A DNA stretch of 64,000 nt from Nonomuraea rhodomycinica. Lineage in GTDB: Bacteria; Actinomycetota; Actinomycetes; Streptosporangiales; Streptosporangiaceae. This document shows positions 43,384-50,897 of this stretch, piece after piece. The DNA lies in assembly GCF_013363995.1 (NCBI RefSeq), contig NZ_JABWGO010000001.1, positions 1,022,087-1,086,086 on the forward strand, read 5' to 3'. A program made the position numbers and the translations under genes. The number at the start of each line of letters is the position of its first letter. Position 1 is the first letter of the stretch. Below the pieces are notes generated by a model that was not told where the DNA came from, did no database searches, and was given only the letters and a program-made list of their open reading frames with translations.

Positions 43384-44612
43384 CCGGCCCGGTACGGCTC
43401 GGTCTGCGCGCCAACCTGGCCCAGTTCACGCTCCTCGTCGCGGTCAACGCCCTGGTCGGCGGCATGCTCGGCCAGGAGCGCGTGGTACTGCCCCTGCTCG
43501 CCGAGCAGACCTTCGGCCTGACCACGGCCACCAGCGCCCTCACCTTCATCCTGACCTTCGGCCTGGTCAAGGCGGCCACGAACTTCTTCGCCGGCACCCT
43601 GTCCGACCGCTACGGCCGCAAGCCCGTCCTCGTCGCCGGCTGGCTCATCGGCCTGCCGATCCCGCTGCTGCTGATGTGGGCGCCCGGCTGGGGCTGGGTG
43701 ATCATCGCCAACGTGCTGCTCGGGGTCAACCAGGGCCTGACCTGGTCCACCACCGTGATCATGAAGATCGACCTGGCCGGCCCCGAACGCCGTGGCCTGG
43801 CCATGGGGCTCAACGAGGCCGCCGGCTATCTCGCGGTCGCCGTCACGACCGTGGCCACCGGCTACTTGGCCGAGCGGTACGGCCTGCGCCCCGCCCCCTT
43901 CCTGCTCGGCGCCGCCTACGCCGCACTCGGGCTGGGCCTGTCCACAGTGGCGGTCAAGGAGACCCACGATCACGCCCGCCACGAGGCCGGATCCGAGCCA
44001 AGCCCGCACACCACCCGCCAGATCTTCCTCCTGACCAGCTTCAAGGAACGCGCCCTGTCATCGGTGAGCCAGGCCGGGCTGGTCAACAACCTCAACGACG
44101 GCCTCGCCTGGGGACTGCTGCCGATCATGTTCGCCGCGCACGGCCTGTCCCTGGGCCGGATCGGCTTCCTGTCCGCGCTCTACCTGGCCGTCTGGGGCCT
44201 GGGCCAACTCGCCACCGGCGCCCTGTCGGACCGGTGGGGACGCAAACGGCTGATCGTCTGGGGCATGCTCACCCAGGGCCTCGCCCTCGCCCTCATCGGC
44301 GCGGCCTCGTCCTTCCCCCTGTGGGCCGCCGCCCTGGTGCTGCTCGGTGCCGGGACCGCGATGGTCTACCCCACGCTCCTGGCCGCCATCGGCGACGTCG
44401 CGCACCCTTCGTGGCGAGCCCGCGCGGTCGGCGTCTACCGCCTGTGGCGCGACGGCGGCTTCGCGGCCGGCGCCCTGGTCGCCGGAGTGACCGCCGACCT
44501 GTTCGGCATCCCCGCCGCCATCTGGACCGTCGCCGCCCTCACCGCCGCCTCCGGACTGGTGGTCGCCCTGCGCATGTACGAGACCCACGTGAGAGGGGCC
44601 GCCGCCACATGA
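43380..44612 (+). CDS. MFS transporter of the sulfur-stress unit
   Basis: ATG 43380 overlaps the MBL-rhodanese stop (ATGA), giving 410 residues with about 12 helices. Motif A-like loops are SDRYGRKPVLVAGWLIG and SDRWGRKRLIVWG. Coupling to the persulfide gene and the shared ArsR operator suggest transport of a sulfur species such as sulfite or thiosulfate; specificity is inference. Confidence 0.88.
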   Translation: MTGPVRLGLRANLAQFTLLVAVNALVGGMLGQERVVLPLLAEQTFGLTTATSALTFILTFGLVKAATNFFAGTLSDRYGRKPVLVAGWLIGLPIPLLLMWAPGWGWVIIANVLLGVNQGLTWSTTVIMKIDLAGPERRGLAMGLNEAAGYLAVAVTTVATGYLAERYGLRPAPFLLGAAYAALGLGLSTVAVKETHDHARHEAGSEPSPHTTRQIFLLTSFKERALSSVSQAGLVNNLNDGLAWGLLPIMFAAHGLSLGRIGFLSALYLAVWGLGQLATGALSDRWGRKRLIVWGMLTQGLALALIGAASSFPLWAAALVLLGAGTAMVYPTLLAAIGDVAHPSWRARAVGVYRLWRDGGFAAGALVAGVTADLFGIPAAIWTVAALTAASGLVVALRMYETHVRGAAAT

Positions 44613-44788
44613 CGGCACGGTCCCTCACCTGCTGCTCGCCTCCTCACGTCCCGTCTTCGTCAAGGGCGGACTAGCGCGGAGACAGGAGTCAGAACGCTGA
44701 CCGTCAGAAATGTCCCTTGACATCGCTATATGTCCCTGCATGGGAGTAATGTTCGAATTTGGGTTGCCTAGCCCACGGGGGAGGAAAC

Positions 44789-44917
44789 ATGGCTAGGTAT
44801 ATGTCTCACGTCGACTTCGAGCAGCACCCATGGTGGCGCCGTCGCCGCTGGTGGGGCGGCGGCTGCGGCCATCGCTGGTGGGGCGGCGGAGGCTGGGGCG
44901 GCGGCTGGTGGTGGTAG
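44789..44917 (+). CDS. 42-residue Trp/Gly-rich peptide
   Basis: ATG 44789 follows a strong GGGGGAGGAAAC box; the stop is TAG 44915. The peptide begins MARYMSHVDFEQHP, then becomes WWRRRRWW followed by Gly runs broken by CGHR and Trp pairs, ending GGGWWW. It has 11 Trp and 13 Gly among 42 residues, no signal peptide and no membrane helix. The start signal, stop and the following hairpin make a real gene likely. It does not resemble a family I know; a RiPP precursor, an antimicrobial or a membrane-active peptide are possible. Confidence 0.65.
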   Translation: MARYMSHVDFEQHPWWRRRRWWGGGCGHRWWGGGGWGGGWWW

Positions 44918-44968
44918 ACCGGCCTCGCCTCTAGCTCTGGTCACAGAGTCGGCAGACAGAGAAATCAG

Positions 44969-44996
44969 CCTCCGGCCCTCATGCGAGGGTCGGAGG
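44969..44996 (+). terminator. Rho-independent-like terminator after the Trp-rich gene
   Basis: A 12-bp stem (CCTCCGGCCCTC pairing with GAGGGTCGGAGG) with an ATGC loop and TTTGTGT after it, 51 bp past the stop codon. Confidence 0.8.
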
Positions 44997-45328
44997 TTTG
45001 TGTGATGCCGGGGGCTCGTGGCGGCGAGCGTGCTGTGGGCATCCGGCGCGAGGCCGTGACCGCACCCCGACAGGATGAGCACCGCGGCGGCGGGTCCAAC
45101 TACGGGTCTTTGACAGTGCCGCCGCCGCGGCGGCTGGTGTGCGCGCGCCGGTGCCGAGATGCGCTGAACCTGGTCCGGTCGCCTCCCACGGGACGCGCGC
45201 CCAAGTCGGTTACACCTAACCATCTTAGTTCCTAGAGCCTTGGCCCAATAGGGGTAACCGAGTCCCTGAATGTCGCTGTCCACCCACTCGCGCGAGGTCG
45301 CCGCCCGGCAGCAGGCGTTGTCGCCGTG
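44997..45328. other. Gap without a convincing gene
   Basis: About 330 bases between the terminator and the methyltransferase stop. I see a GC-rich inverted segment near 45119-45136 (GCCGCCGCCGCGGCGGC) and an AT-richer stretch near 45214-45260, but no ORF with a plausible start and codon pattern. Confidence 0.5.
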
Positions 45329-45976
45329 CTACGGGCGGGTGGCCCGGACGTAGTACAGGAGGTACGGCAGGTCGCCCTCGGCCTCCACCTCGAATCCGGC
45401 GTCCGGGACCACGGTGCCGAGCAGGTCTCGGGGGTCGTGCCGCATGGCGGGGCCGGACAACGCTCCGACGAGGTGCCGGGCCAGGTGGCCGGCCGGCGGG
45501 CGGAACTCGGCGATGAGCAGCCGCCCGCCCGGCCGCAGCACCCGGAACATCTCCCGCACGGCTCCGGGCCGCGCCTCGACGGGCATGTGGTGCACGGCCA
45601 GGCTGGAGACGACCAGGTCGAAGGAGCCGTCCGGGAACGGCAGGTCCTGCCCCGCGCCCACGACATAGGTGCAGTTGGCCGGGGCGCGCCGGGTGGCGTA
45701 CTCGATCATCGCGGGTGACGGGTCGAGGCCGGTGACGTGTCCGCTGGGTGTGACGACCGGGGCGAGGACCCGGCTCAGGTAACCGGTGCCGCAGCCGACG
45801 TCCAGGACGCGGTCCCCGGCGCGCGGCCTGGCCGCGGCGGCCAGGCGGGTGAAGGCGGCGCGACGCCCGCCGAGGAACCCGATCGAGGCGAAGACCTCGT
45901 AGGCCCGCGGGCGGTCGATGGTCCCGCCCTCGTCGGCGTGCTCGTCATGGCGATGCAGCAGCTTTCCGAGTCCCAT
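45329..45976 (-). CDS. Class I SAM-dependent methyltransferase
   Basis: ATG 45976 behind GGAGG gives 215 residues. SAM motif I is VLDVGCGTGYLSRVLAP, motif II/III SFDLVVSSLAVHHMPV, with a LRPGGRLLIAEFRPP strand. It belongs to the UbiE/Methyltransf_11 type; the acceptor is unknown. The open frame reaches 46030 but the upstream part covers the TetR palindromes. It is divergent from a TetR gene, its likely repressor. Confidence 0.9.
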   Translation of the reverse strand: MGLGKLLHRHDEHADEGGTIDRPRAYEVFASIGFLGGRRAAFTRLAAAARPRAGDRVLDVGCGTGYLSRVLAPVVTPSGHVTGLDPSPAMIEYATRRAPANCTYVVGAGQDLPFPDGSFDLVVSSLAVHHMPVEARPGAVREMFRVLRPGGRLLIAEFRPPAGHLARHLVGALSGPAMRHDPRDLLGTVVPDAGFEVEAEGDLPYLLYYVRATRP

Positions 45977-45995
45977 GGCCTGACCTCCTGAATTC

Positions 45996-46010
45996 CGAAC
46001 AATGTGTTCG
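45996..46010. promoter_or_regulatory. TetR operator candidate 1
   Basis: CGAACA-ATG-TGTTCG is a perfect 15-bp palindrome with 6-bp arms between the divergent methyltransferase and TetR genes. Confidence 0.65.
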
Positions 46011-46011
46011 C

Positions 46012-46032
46012 TTATGAATGATGCGTTCATAA
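46012..46032. promoter_or_regulatory. TetR operator candidate 2
   Basis: Perfect 7-bp arms TTATGAA and TTCATAA separated by 7 bases, one base from candidate 1. The two abutting palindromes could take two dimers. Confidence 0.6.
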
Positions 46033-46092
46033 TGGGAGAGGATCAACGAGCAGACAGGCCGTGTTGTGCCGTACCGAACAGGGAGCGCGAAA

Positions 46093-46650
46093 GTGTCCGG
46101 AGACCGGCGGGTGCGGCGCACACGGCGCATGGTCCAGGAGGCGTTGGTGGCGCTGATCCTGGAGAAGGGCTACGAGGCGGTGACCGTCACCGACATCATC
46201 GCCCGCGCCGACGTGGGCCGGTCCACGTTCTACTCCCATTTCACCGACAAGCAGGACGTACTGCTCAGCAACCTGCATGACCTCGCGTTCCTGCGCCCCG
46301 CACCGGCCGGCGGCGAGCCGGGGAGGCTGTTCGCGTTCAGCCTGCCGATGCTGGAGCACGTGCGCGAGCAGGAGCGGCTCGTGCGGGCCCTGCTGGGGCG
46401 GCGCGGCGGCGGTCCGGTGCACGCGCACGGGGAGCGGCTGCTCGCCGGCCTCGTCAGGGACGAGCTTCTCGCGGCGGGCGCGCGGGCGTCGGCGGCGCTC
46501 GACCTGCTGGTGGTCTGCGTGGTGGGCGCGTTCATGGGGCTGCTGCGGGCGTGGGTGGACGGCGAGACCGCCGCTTCGCCCGCCGAGCTGGACGCCGCTT
46601 TCCGCGCGGCCGTCGAGCCGGGAGTGCGCGCAGTGCTGGGCCGGCTCTGA
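46093..46650 (+). CDS. TetR-family regulator (methyltransferase unit)
   Basis: The GTG at 46093 lies eight bases after AGGGAG and gives 185 residues; GTG 46066 is the alternative. The HTH is EALVALILEKGYEAVTVTDIIARADVGRSTFYSHFTDKQDVL. The C-terminal helices (LLVVCVVGAFMGLLRAWVDGE) form the ligand domain. Two palindromes precede it, suggesting autoregulation and control of the methyltransferase. Confidence 0.88.
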   Translation: MSGDRRVRRTRRMVQEALVALILEKGYEAVTVTDIIARADVGRSTFYSHFTDKQDVLLSNLHDLAFLRPAPAGGEPGRLFAFSLPMLEHVREQERLVRALLGRRGGGPVHAHGERLLAGLVRDELLAAGARASAALDLLVVCVVGAFMGLLRAWVDGETAASPAELDAAFRAAVEPGVRAVLGRL

Positions 46651-46797
46651 CCGCTCGGTCGTGCGGGGTGGAGCGACGCCGTCACCGGACATCAGTCCTC
46701 GTCCGGTTTCCGGCAGCGCACCCGGGCCACCGGCACGGACGTTCTCTCAGGAGCACCGGCCTGGGGTCACCCGGCCGGAATGACCGGCGGAGCCCCT

Positions 46798-47403
46798 TCA
46801 GTGAGAGGCGTGCGCGGCGGCCATGACCCCGCGTACGGCCTGGCTGATGCGGGCGGCTGCCTGGTCGGGGTCGGGCTGCCCGGCGTCCAGCCAGGCGATG
46901 ACGGCCTCCAGGGTGAAGGCGGGGATCAGGGTGGCGGCCCAGTCGAGCCATGGGCCCGCCGGGATGCGGCGGGCGAGGTTGCGGTGGGCGACCTCGCGGG
47001 AGGCCGCGGTGATGGAGTCGATCAGCTCGCGGAAGTCGGGCTCGCGGGCGGCGTGGCGGAACAGCAGCCTGAACCCGTCGGGGTCGGCGGCGGCGGCGCG
47101 CAGCAGGGCGGGGATGGCGCTGTCGTCGAAGTCGTCGGCCCCGGTGGCCTCCTCCAGGCGGACGCAGGCGCGGTCGAGCACGGCCCGGTACAGGTCGGCC
47201 TTGGAGTCGAAGTGCCTGTACAGCATGGCGCGGGTGAGCTCGGCCTCGTCGGCGATGTCGTCCAGGCCGGTGGCATTGTAGCCGGCGCGGGCGAAGGCGC
47301 GGGTGGCCGCGTCGAGGATCTGCTCGCGCCGCTCCGCGCGCCGCAGCCGCCGTATCGGCTGGGCCGCCACGACCTGGCCGTCGTCTTGCTCGACGTCGCC
47401 CAT
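46798..47403 (-). CDS. TetR-family regulator (P450 unit)
   Basis: ATG 47403 behind GGGAGG gives 201 residues. The HTH reads EQILDAATRAFARAGYNATGLDDIADEAELTRAMLYRHFDSKADLY. It is divergent from a cytochrome P450 with palindromes in the 86-bp gap, so it probably represses the P450. Confidence 0.9.
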   Translation of the reverse strand: MGDVEQDDGQVVAAQPIRRLRRAERREQILDAATRAFARAGYNATGLDDIADEAELTRAMLYRHFDSKADLYRAVLDRACVRLEEATGADDFDDSAIPALLRAAAADPDGFRLLFRHAAREPDFRELIDSITAASREVAHRNLARRIPAGPWLDWAATLIPAFTLEAVIAWLDAGQPDPDQAAARISQAVRGVMAAAHASH

Positions 47404-47444
47404 CCCGCCTCCCTTGTAGAAGGCAAAGTGTACATGTAGCTTCT

Positions 47445-47460
47445 TATACGTCTGAGTATA
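47445..47460. promoter_or_regulatory. Candidate operator between TetR and P450
   Basis: TATACGTCTGAGTATA is a TATAC-N6-GTATA repeat; TACATGTA at 47431-47438 is a second perfect palindrome. Both are in the AT-rich divergent promoter. Confidence 0.45.
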
Positions 47461-47489
47461 CAAATGCTCGTCTACTTCATGGAGGAGCC

Positions 47490-48674
47490 GTGCCGTCAGG
47501 CCCCGTTCAGCTGCCGTTCGAGCAGCCTCATCCCCTGCGGCCCGCGCCGCTGCTGCGCGAGCTGCAGTCGAGGAGCCCCGTCCACGCCGTCCGGACCGCG
47601 GTCGGCGACCCGGCCTGGCTGGTGACCGGCTACGAGGAGGTGCGCCGCCTGCTGGACGACGACCGCCTCGGCCGGGCCCACCGCGAGCCCGAACGCGCTT
47701 CCCGTACCGGCGAGTCGGCGATGTTCGGCGGGCCGCTGGGCGACTTCGACACCGAGCAGGCCGACCACCGGCGGATGCGCTCGCTGTTGCAGCCGCACTT
47801 CTCCCCCAAGCGGATGCGCGCGCTGCGCGAGCGCGTCGAGACGCTCACCGAGGAGCTGCTGGACGAGCTGGCCACCGCCGGACCGCCCGCCGACCTGCAC
47901 ACCGCGCTGGCGCTGCCCCTGCCGATCGCGGTCATCTGCGAGCTGCTCGGGGTGCCGTTCGCCGACCGCGGCCGGTTCCGGCAATGGACGCGGGCCGCCG
48001 CGGACATCACCGATCGGGCCCGCTCCGAGCAGGGGCTGGCCGAGCTGTTCGGCTACGGGCAGCGGCTGGTGGCGCGCAAGCGGGCCGAAGGGGACCCGGA
48101 CGCCGACGTCATCTCCCGGCTGGCCGCGACCGACGGGGTGAGTGACGACGAGGCGGCCACGATGGGCATGTTCCTGCTGTTCGCCGGCCACGAGACCACG
48201 GTCGCCGCGATCGGCGAGGGAGCCCTGTGGCTGCTGGCCGCTCCTGGGCAGTGGCAGGCGCTGGTGGAGGACCCGTCCCGCGTCGACGCGGCGGTGGAGG
48301 AGATCCTGCGCGCGCCCGGCCTGGGCGGCGGCGGCATCCCCCGCTACGCCCGCACCGACCTGGAGATCGCCGGAGCGCGGGTGCGCGCCGGAGACCTGGT
48401 GCTGCTGGACGTCGGCGCGGCCAACCACGACGCCGGCGCGTTCGCCGACCCCGACCGCTTCGACATCGGCCGCCCCGCCGTGCCGCATCTGAGTTTCGGT
48501 CACGGCGCCCGCTACTGCATCGGCGCGCCCCTGGCCCGCGTCGAGCTCCAGGTGGTCTTCTCCCGGCTCGTCGCCCGCTTCCCCGCCCTGGAGCTGGGCT
48601 GCGCGGTGGAGGAGCTGACCTTCGACGCGAACGTGCTGACCGGCGGCCTGACCGCGCTGCCCGTGACCTGGTGA
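47490..48674 (+). CDS. Cytochrome P450
   Basis: A 394-residue soluble P450. I-helix LLFAGHETTVAAIGEG (acid-alcohol pair), ExxR in VEEILRAPG, PERF-like region DPDRFDIGRPAVPHLSFGHGARYCIGAPLAR with heme Cys. It resembles actinomycete class I enzymes needing ferredoxin; neither ferredoxin nor reductase is next to it. The upstream TetR likely controls it. The substrate is unknown. Confidence 0.92.
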   Translation: MPSGPVQLPFEQPHPLRPAPLLRELQSRSPVHAVRTAVGDPAWLVTGYEEVRRLLDDDRLGRAHREPERASRTGESAMFGGPLGDFDTEQADHRRMRSLLQPHFSPKRMRALRERVETLTEELLDELATAGPPADLHTALALPLPIAVICELLGVPFADRGRFRQWTRAAADITDRARSEQGLAELFGYGQRLVARKRAEGDPDADVISRLAATDGVSDDEAATMGMFLLFAGHETTVAAIGEGALWLLAAPGQWQALVEDPSRVDAAVEEILRAPGLGGGGIPRYARTDLEIAGARVRAGDLVLLDVGAANHDAGAFADPDRFDIGRPAVPHLSFGHGARYCIGAPLARVELQVVFSRLVARFPALELGCAVEELTFDANVLTGGLTALPVTW

Positions 48675-48705
48675 CCCGCGGCCCCGGGCAGGGGCAGGGG
48701 CAGGC

Positions 48706-48890
48706 TCAGGCGAGCAGGAACTTCAGGCGGTCGTCGGCCAGCCAGGGAGCGATCTCGACGATCTCCGCGCTGACGACGTCCTCGGCGACGAACGGGTCGG
48801 CCGCCACGCGGCTCTCCAGCTCCTCCCGGGACGTGTCGGCCGCCAGGATCGCGCCGCCCAGCCCCGGCTGGATGCCGCCGACCAGCGTGC
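48706..48890 (-). pseudogene. YciI-like protein remnant (C-terminal half)
   Basis: The frame encodes TLVGGIQPGLGGAILAADT, then AADPFVAEDVVSAEIVEIAPW and a stop, the second half of a YCII-related protein. The first half is missing; the sequence before it reads as TetR remnant in another frame. Confidence 0.65.
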
Positions 48891-49241
48891 ATCGCCGGCG
48901 CGTCGGCCCGCTCGTGGTGCCCCAGCTGCTCGAACTGCTCGCGCAGCCAGGCGCGGAAGAGCGTGAACAGACCATGGGCCGCGTCCAGGGCGGGATGGCC
49001 GAGCTTGCCCAGCTCTGTCGTCAAGGTGCCCACCGGGCAGCCGTAGTTCTGGATGTCGGCGCGGTTGGTCACCACGATCTCGACGAACCTGCGGATGCGG
49101 CCGGCCGGGTCGGCCTCCTCGGCCTCCCACGTCGAGGATGTCGTCCTTGGACTTGAAGTGGTAGGAGAAGTTGCCCCGGGAGATGCGCACGGCCTGCGCG
49201 ATCGCCGCGAAGGACGTGTGCTCGTAACCCTGCCGACTGTC
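48891..49241 (-). pseudogene. Broken TetR-family regulator remnant
   Basis: Just after an in-frame TAG (49244-49242) comes HTH sequence QGYEHTSFAAIAQAVRISRGNFSYHFKSKDDIL. The continuation (EADPAGRIRRFVEIVVTNRADIQNYGCPVGTLTTELGKLG and FRAWLREQFEQLGHH) is in a different frame, so a frameshift lies near 49130. The start of the gene is lost as well. Confidence 0.7.
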
Positions 49242-49297
49242 CTAGAGGGATCTCGGGACACTCGTCCTACGCGACGTCAAGTGAGCCGCCAGCGGCC

Positions 49298-50062
49298 TTA
49301 CGGCTGTCGCCCGGTGTCGTGGACGCTGGTGACCAGTCCGTGATCCCCGTCGTACCGGCGGTAGAGGAGGCAGCCGGCGCCGGTGCTCGCGTCGGCGAAG
49401 AAGACGAACGGGAAGCCGGTCAGCTCCAGCCTCTCGATGGCCTCGTCCGTGGTGAGCCGTGCGGCGGGCACCGCGCTGACCGAGATGGCCGCGCCTGCCG
49501 GCGCCGGCAGGTCCGGCCGGGGCGTGAGCCGGGCGAGCCGGTAGCCGTCGCCGGTGCGGTAGACGACGCCGGCCTGGCCCGTCACGGCCTCGGTGAACAG
49601 CAGGAAGTCGTAGTCGAGCTCTTCCATGTCCGCCACCGCCTCCTCGGGCAGGACACGGGCCGCCGCGAGGGTGCGGACGACGCGCCGCTCCCCGGCGAGC
49701 CGGGCCGGGGGGCGCTGCCGTTGGCGGCGTCCCCGCCGGCTGTCCCCCTGCCTGGTGACGTCCAGCAGCCGCGTCCGCAGCCGGTCGCCGAGCAGGTGGA
49801 TCGCGGCGCGGGTGGAGGCGGCGCCGGCCCGGGCCCTGACGAGCCGCCCCTGGACGTCCAGGACGGCCTCCGCCGTACGTCGCTCCTGCGCGAGCCCCGG
49901 CCCGGTGGAGAGCTTGACCGTGGCCCGGAGCACCGGCGCGTGGGCGAGCCTGGTCAGTTCGGCCACGGTGTGCCGGGCGCGGCGGACGTCGGCGGACGGG
50001 ATCCCGCCACGGGTCTTGACGTGCACGTCGGCGGCCTCAAGGGCGATGGTCCTGTGCCTCAT
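49298..50062 (-). CDS. Long ribosome hibernation factor with two C-terminal domains (RafH-like)
   Basis: A 254-residue protein. Residues 1-110 are an S30AE/HPF-type domain (VHVKTRGGIPSADVRRARHTVAEL). Two copies of the dimerisation domain follow: PEEAVADMEELDYDFLLFTEAVTGQAGVVYRTGDGY and TTDEAIERLELTGFPFVFFADASTGAGCLLYRR. One N-domain plus two C-domains is the layout of RafH (Rv0079), a DosR-regulated hypoxic hibernation factor. A DosR-like box at 50128 lies 66 bp upstream of its ATG. Confidence 0.88.
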   Translation of the reverse strand: MRHRTIALEAADVHVKTRGGIPSADVRRARHTVAELTRLAHAPVLRATVKLSTGPGLAQERRTAEAVLDVQGRLVRARAGAASTRAAIHLLGDRLRTRLLDVTRQGDSRRGRRQRQRPPARLAGERRVVRTLAAARVLPEEAVADMEELDYDFLLFTEAVTGQAGVVYRTGDGYRLARLTPRPDLPAPAGAAISVSAVPAARLTTDEAIERLELTGFPFVFFADASTGAGCLLYRRYDGDHGLVTSVHDTGRQP

Positions 50063-50127
50063 GCGTCAGCACCTTCTTCGCATCCGTTGATGGTGATCCC
50101 ACTCTCCGACCGGTCCGGACGCGCTGC

Positions 50128-50143
50128 CAGGGGCTTTGGCCCT
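50128..50143. promoter_or_regulatory. DosR-like box upstream of the RafH-like gene
   Basis: CAGGGGCTTTGGCCCT has AGG-N8-CCC geometry and starts 65 bp from the RafH-like start. A half-related GTGGGGACCTT follows at 50150. Confidence 0.55.
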
Positions 50144-50229
50144 CACCGCGTGGGGACCTTGTGCTCAGGGTGGCGGAAGTGACCGATGGGACCGCTGGGG
50201 ACGATCCGAGGTCTCCGGCCCGCCACCGG

Positions 50230-50245
50230 ACGGACTTTCGCCCCT
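50230..50245. promoter_or_regulatory. DosR-like box upstream of the 203-residue gene
   Basis: ACGGACTTTCGCCCCT ends 34 bp before ATG 50280, the same spacing as for the site-2 protease. Confidence 0.5.
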
Positions 50246-50279
50246 GCCGGCCCGTGAGCTCTGACGACAGGCTGGTCAC

Positions 50280-50891
50280 ATGCGGATCGTGATGACCGAG
50301 TCGGACCCCTCCGGCGGCGCGGTGGCCGGGGCGTTGCTCACCCTCGAGGGACACGACGTGGCCTACTGCCACCCTCCGGGCGCGGAGGCGTCGGCCGCGC
50401 CATGCGGCGGGATGGCGCCGGGCGGGCGCTGCCCGCTGGCGGACGGCGGCGCGGATCTGCTGGTGGATGTCCGGCTGGCGCCGGGCCCGTTCACGCTCAG
50501 AGAGGCCGGGGTCATGTGCGCCCTTCGCGCGCAGGTTCCGGTGCTGGTGGCCGGGCCCCCGCCGGTGGGCACCGGACTGGACGAGGTCGTGGCCGGATGC
50601 GACCCCGGCGAGCTGGTCGAGGCCTGCGCGGAGACGGTCACGCCGACCGGCTCCGCGGCCCGCCGGGCCGTCGTCGACGCGGTCCGGCCGCTGCTGCCGG
50701 GCGCGGGCGCGTATCCGCAGGTGGAGCTCGTGGAGGTGAACGGCACGGTGCACGTGTACCTGTCGTTCCCCGGCGAGATCGGCGCCGTCCTCGCCGACGA
50801 GGTACGCCGGGCGGCCGCGCACGCCCACACACGAGTGACCCACGGCCGTTTCACCACGGTGGCGCACGTGGCGCTGCCGGCGCGGACGTAG
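50280..50891 (+). CDS. Conserved-looking hypothetical protein, dormancy cluster
   Basis: A 203-residue protein without a recognised domain. It begins MRIVMTESDPSGGAVAGALLTLEGHDVAYCHPP, a Rossmann-like or receiver-like beta-alpha start, and has a second strand/helix pattern (VPVLVAGPPPVGTGLDEVVAGC). The end (VELVEVNGTVHVYLSFPGEIGAVLADEVRRAAAHA) resembles a small ferredoxin-like unit. The DosR-like box and neighbours imply a stress role. Confidence 0.7.
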   Translation: MRIVMTESDPSGGAVAGALLTLEGHDVAYCHPPGAEASAAPCGGMAPGGRCPLADGGADLLVDVRLAPGPFTLREAGVMCALRAQVPVLVAGPPPVGTGLDEVVAGCDPGELVEACAETVTPTGSAARRAVVDAVRPLLPGAGAYPQVELVEVNGTVHVYLSFPGEIGAVLADEVRRAAAHAHTRVTHGRFTTVAHVALPART

Positions 50892-50897
50892 GCCGGG

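Noticed and set aside
44717..44752. TTGACA with TAATGT as promoter for the Trp-rich gene
   Set aside because: Spacing of 24 bp is too long for a standard sigma promoter.
44768..45283. 171-codon minus-strand frame over the Trp-rich gene
   Set aside because: Ala/Pro-rich with no ribosome site, crosses the terminator hairpin, and no family resemblance.
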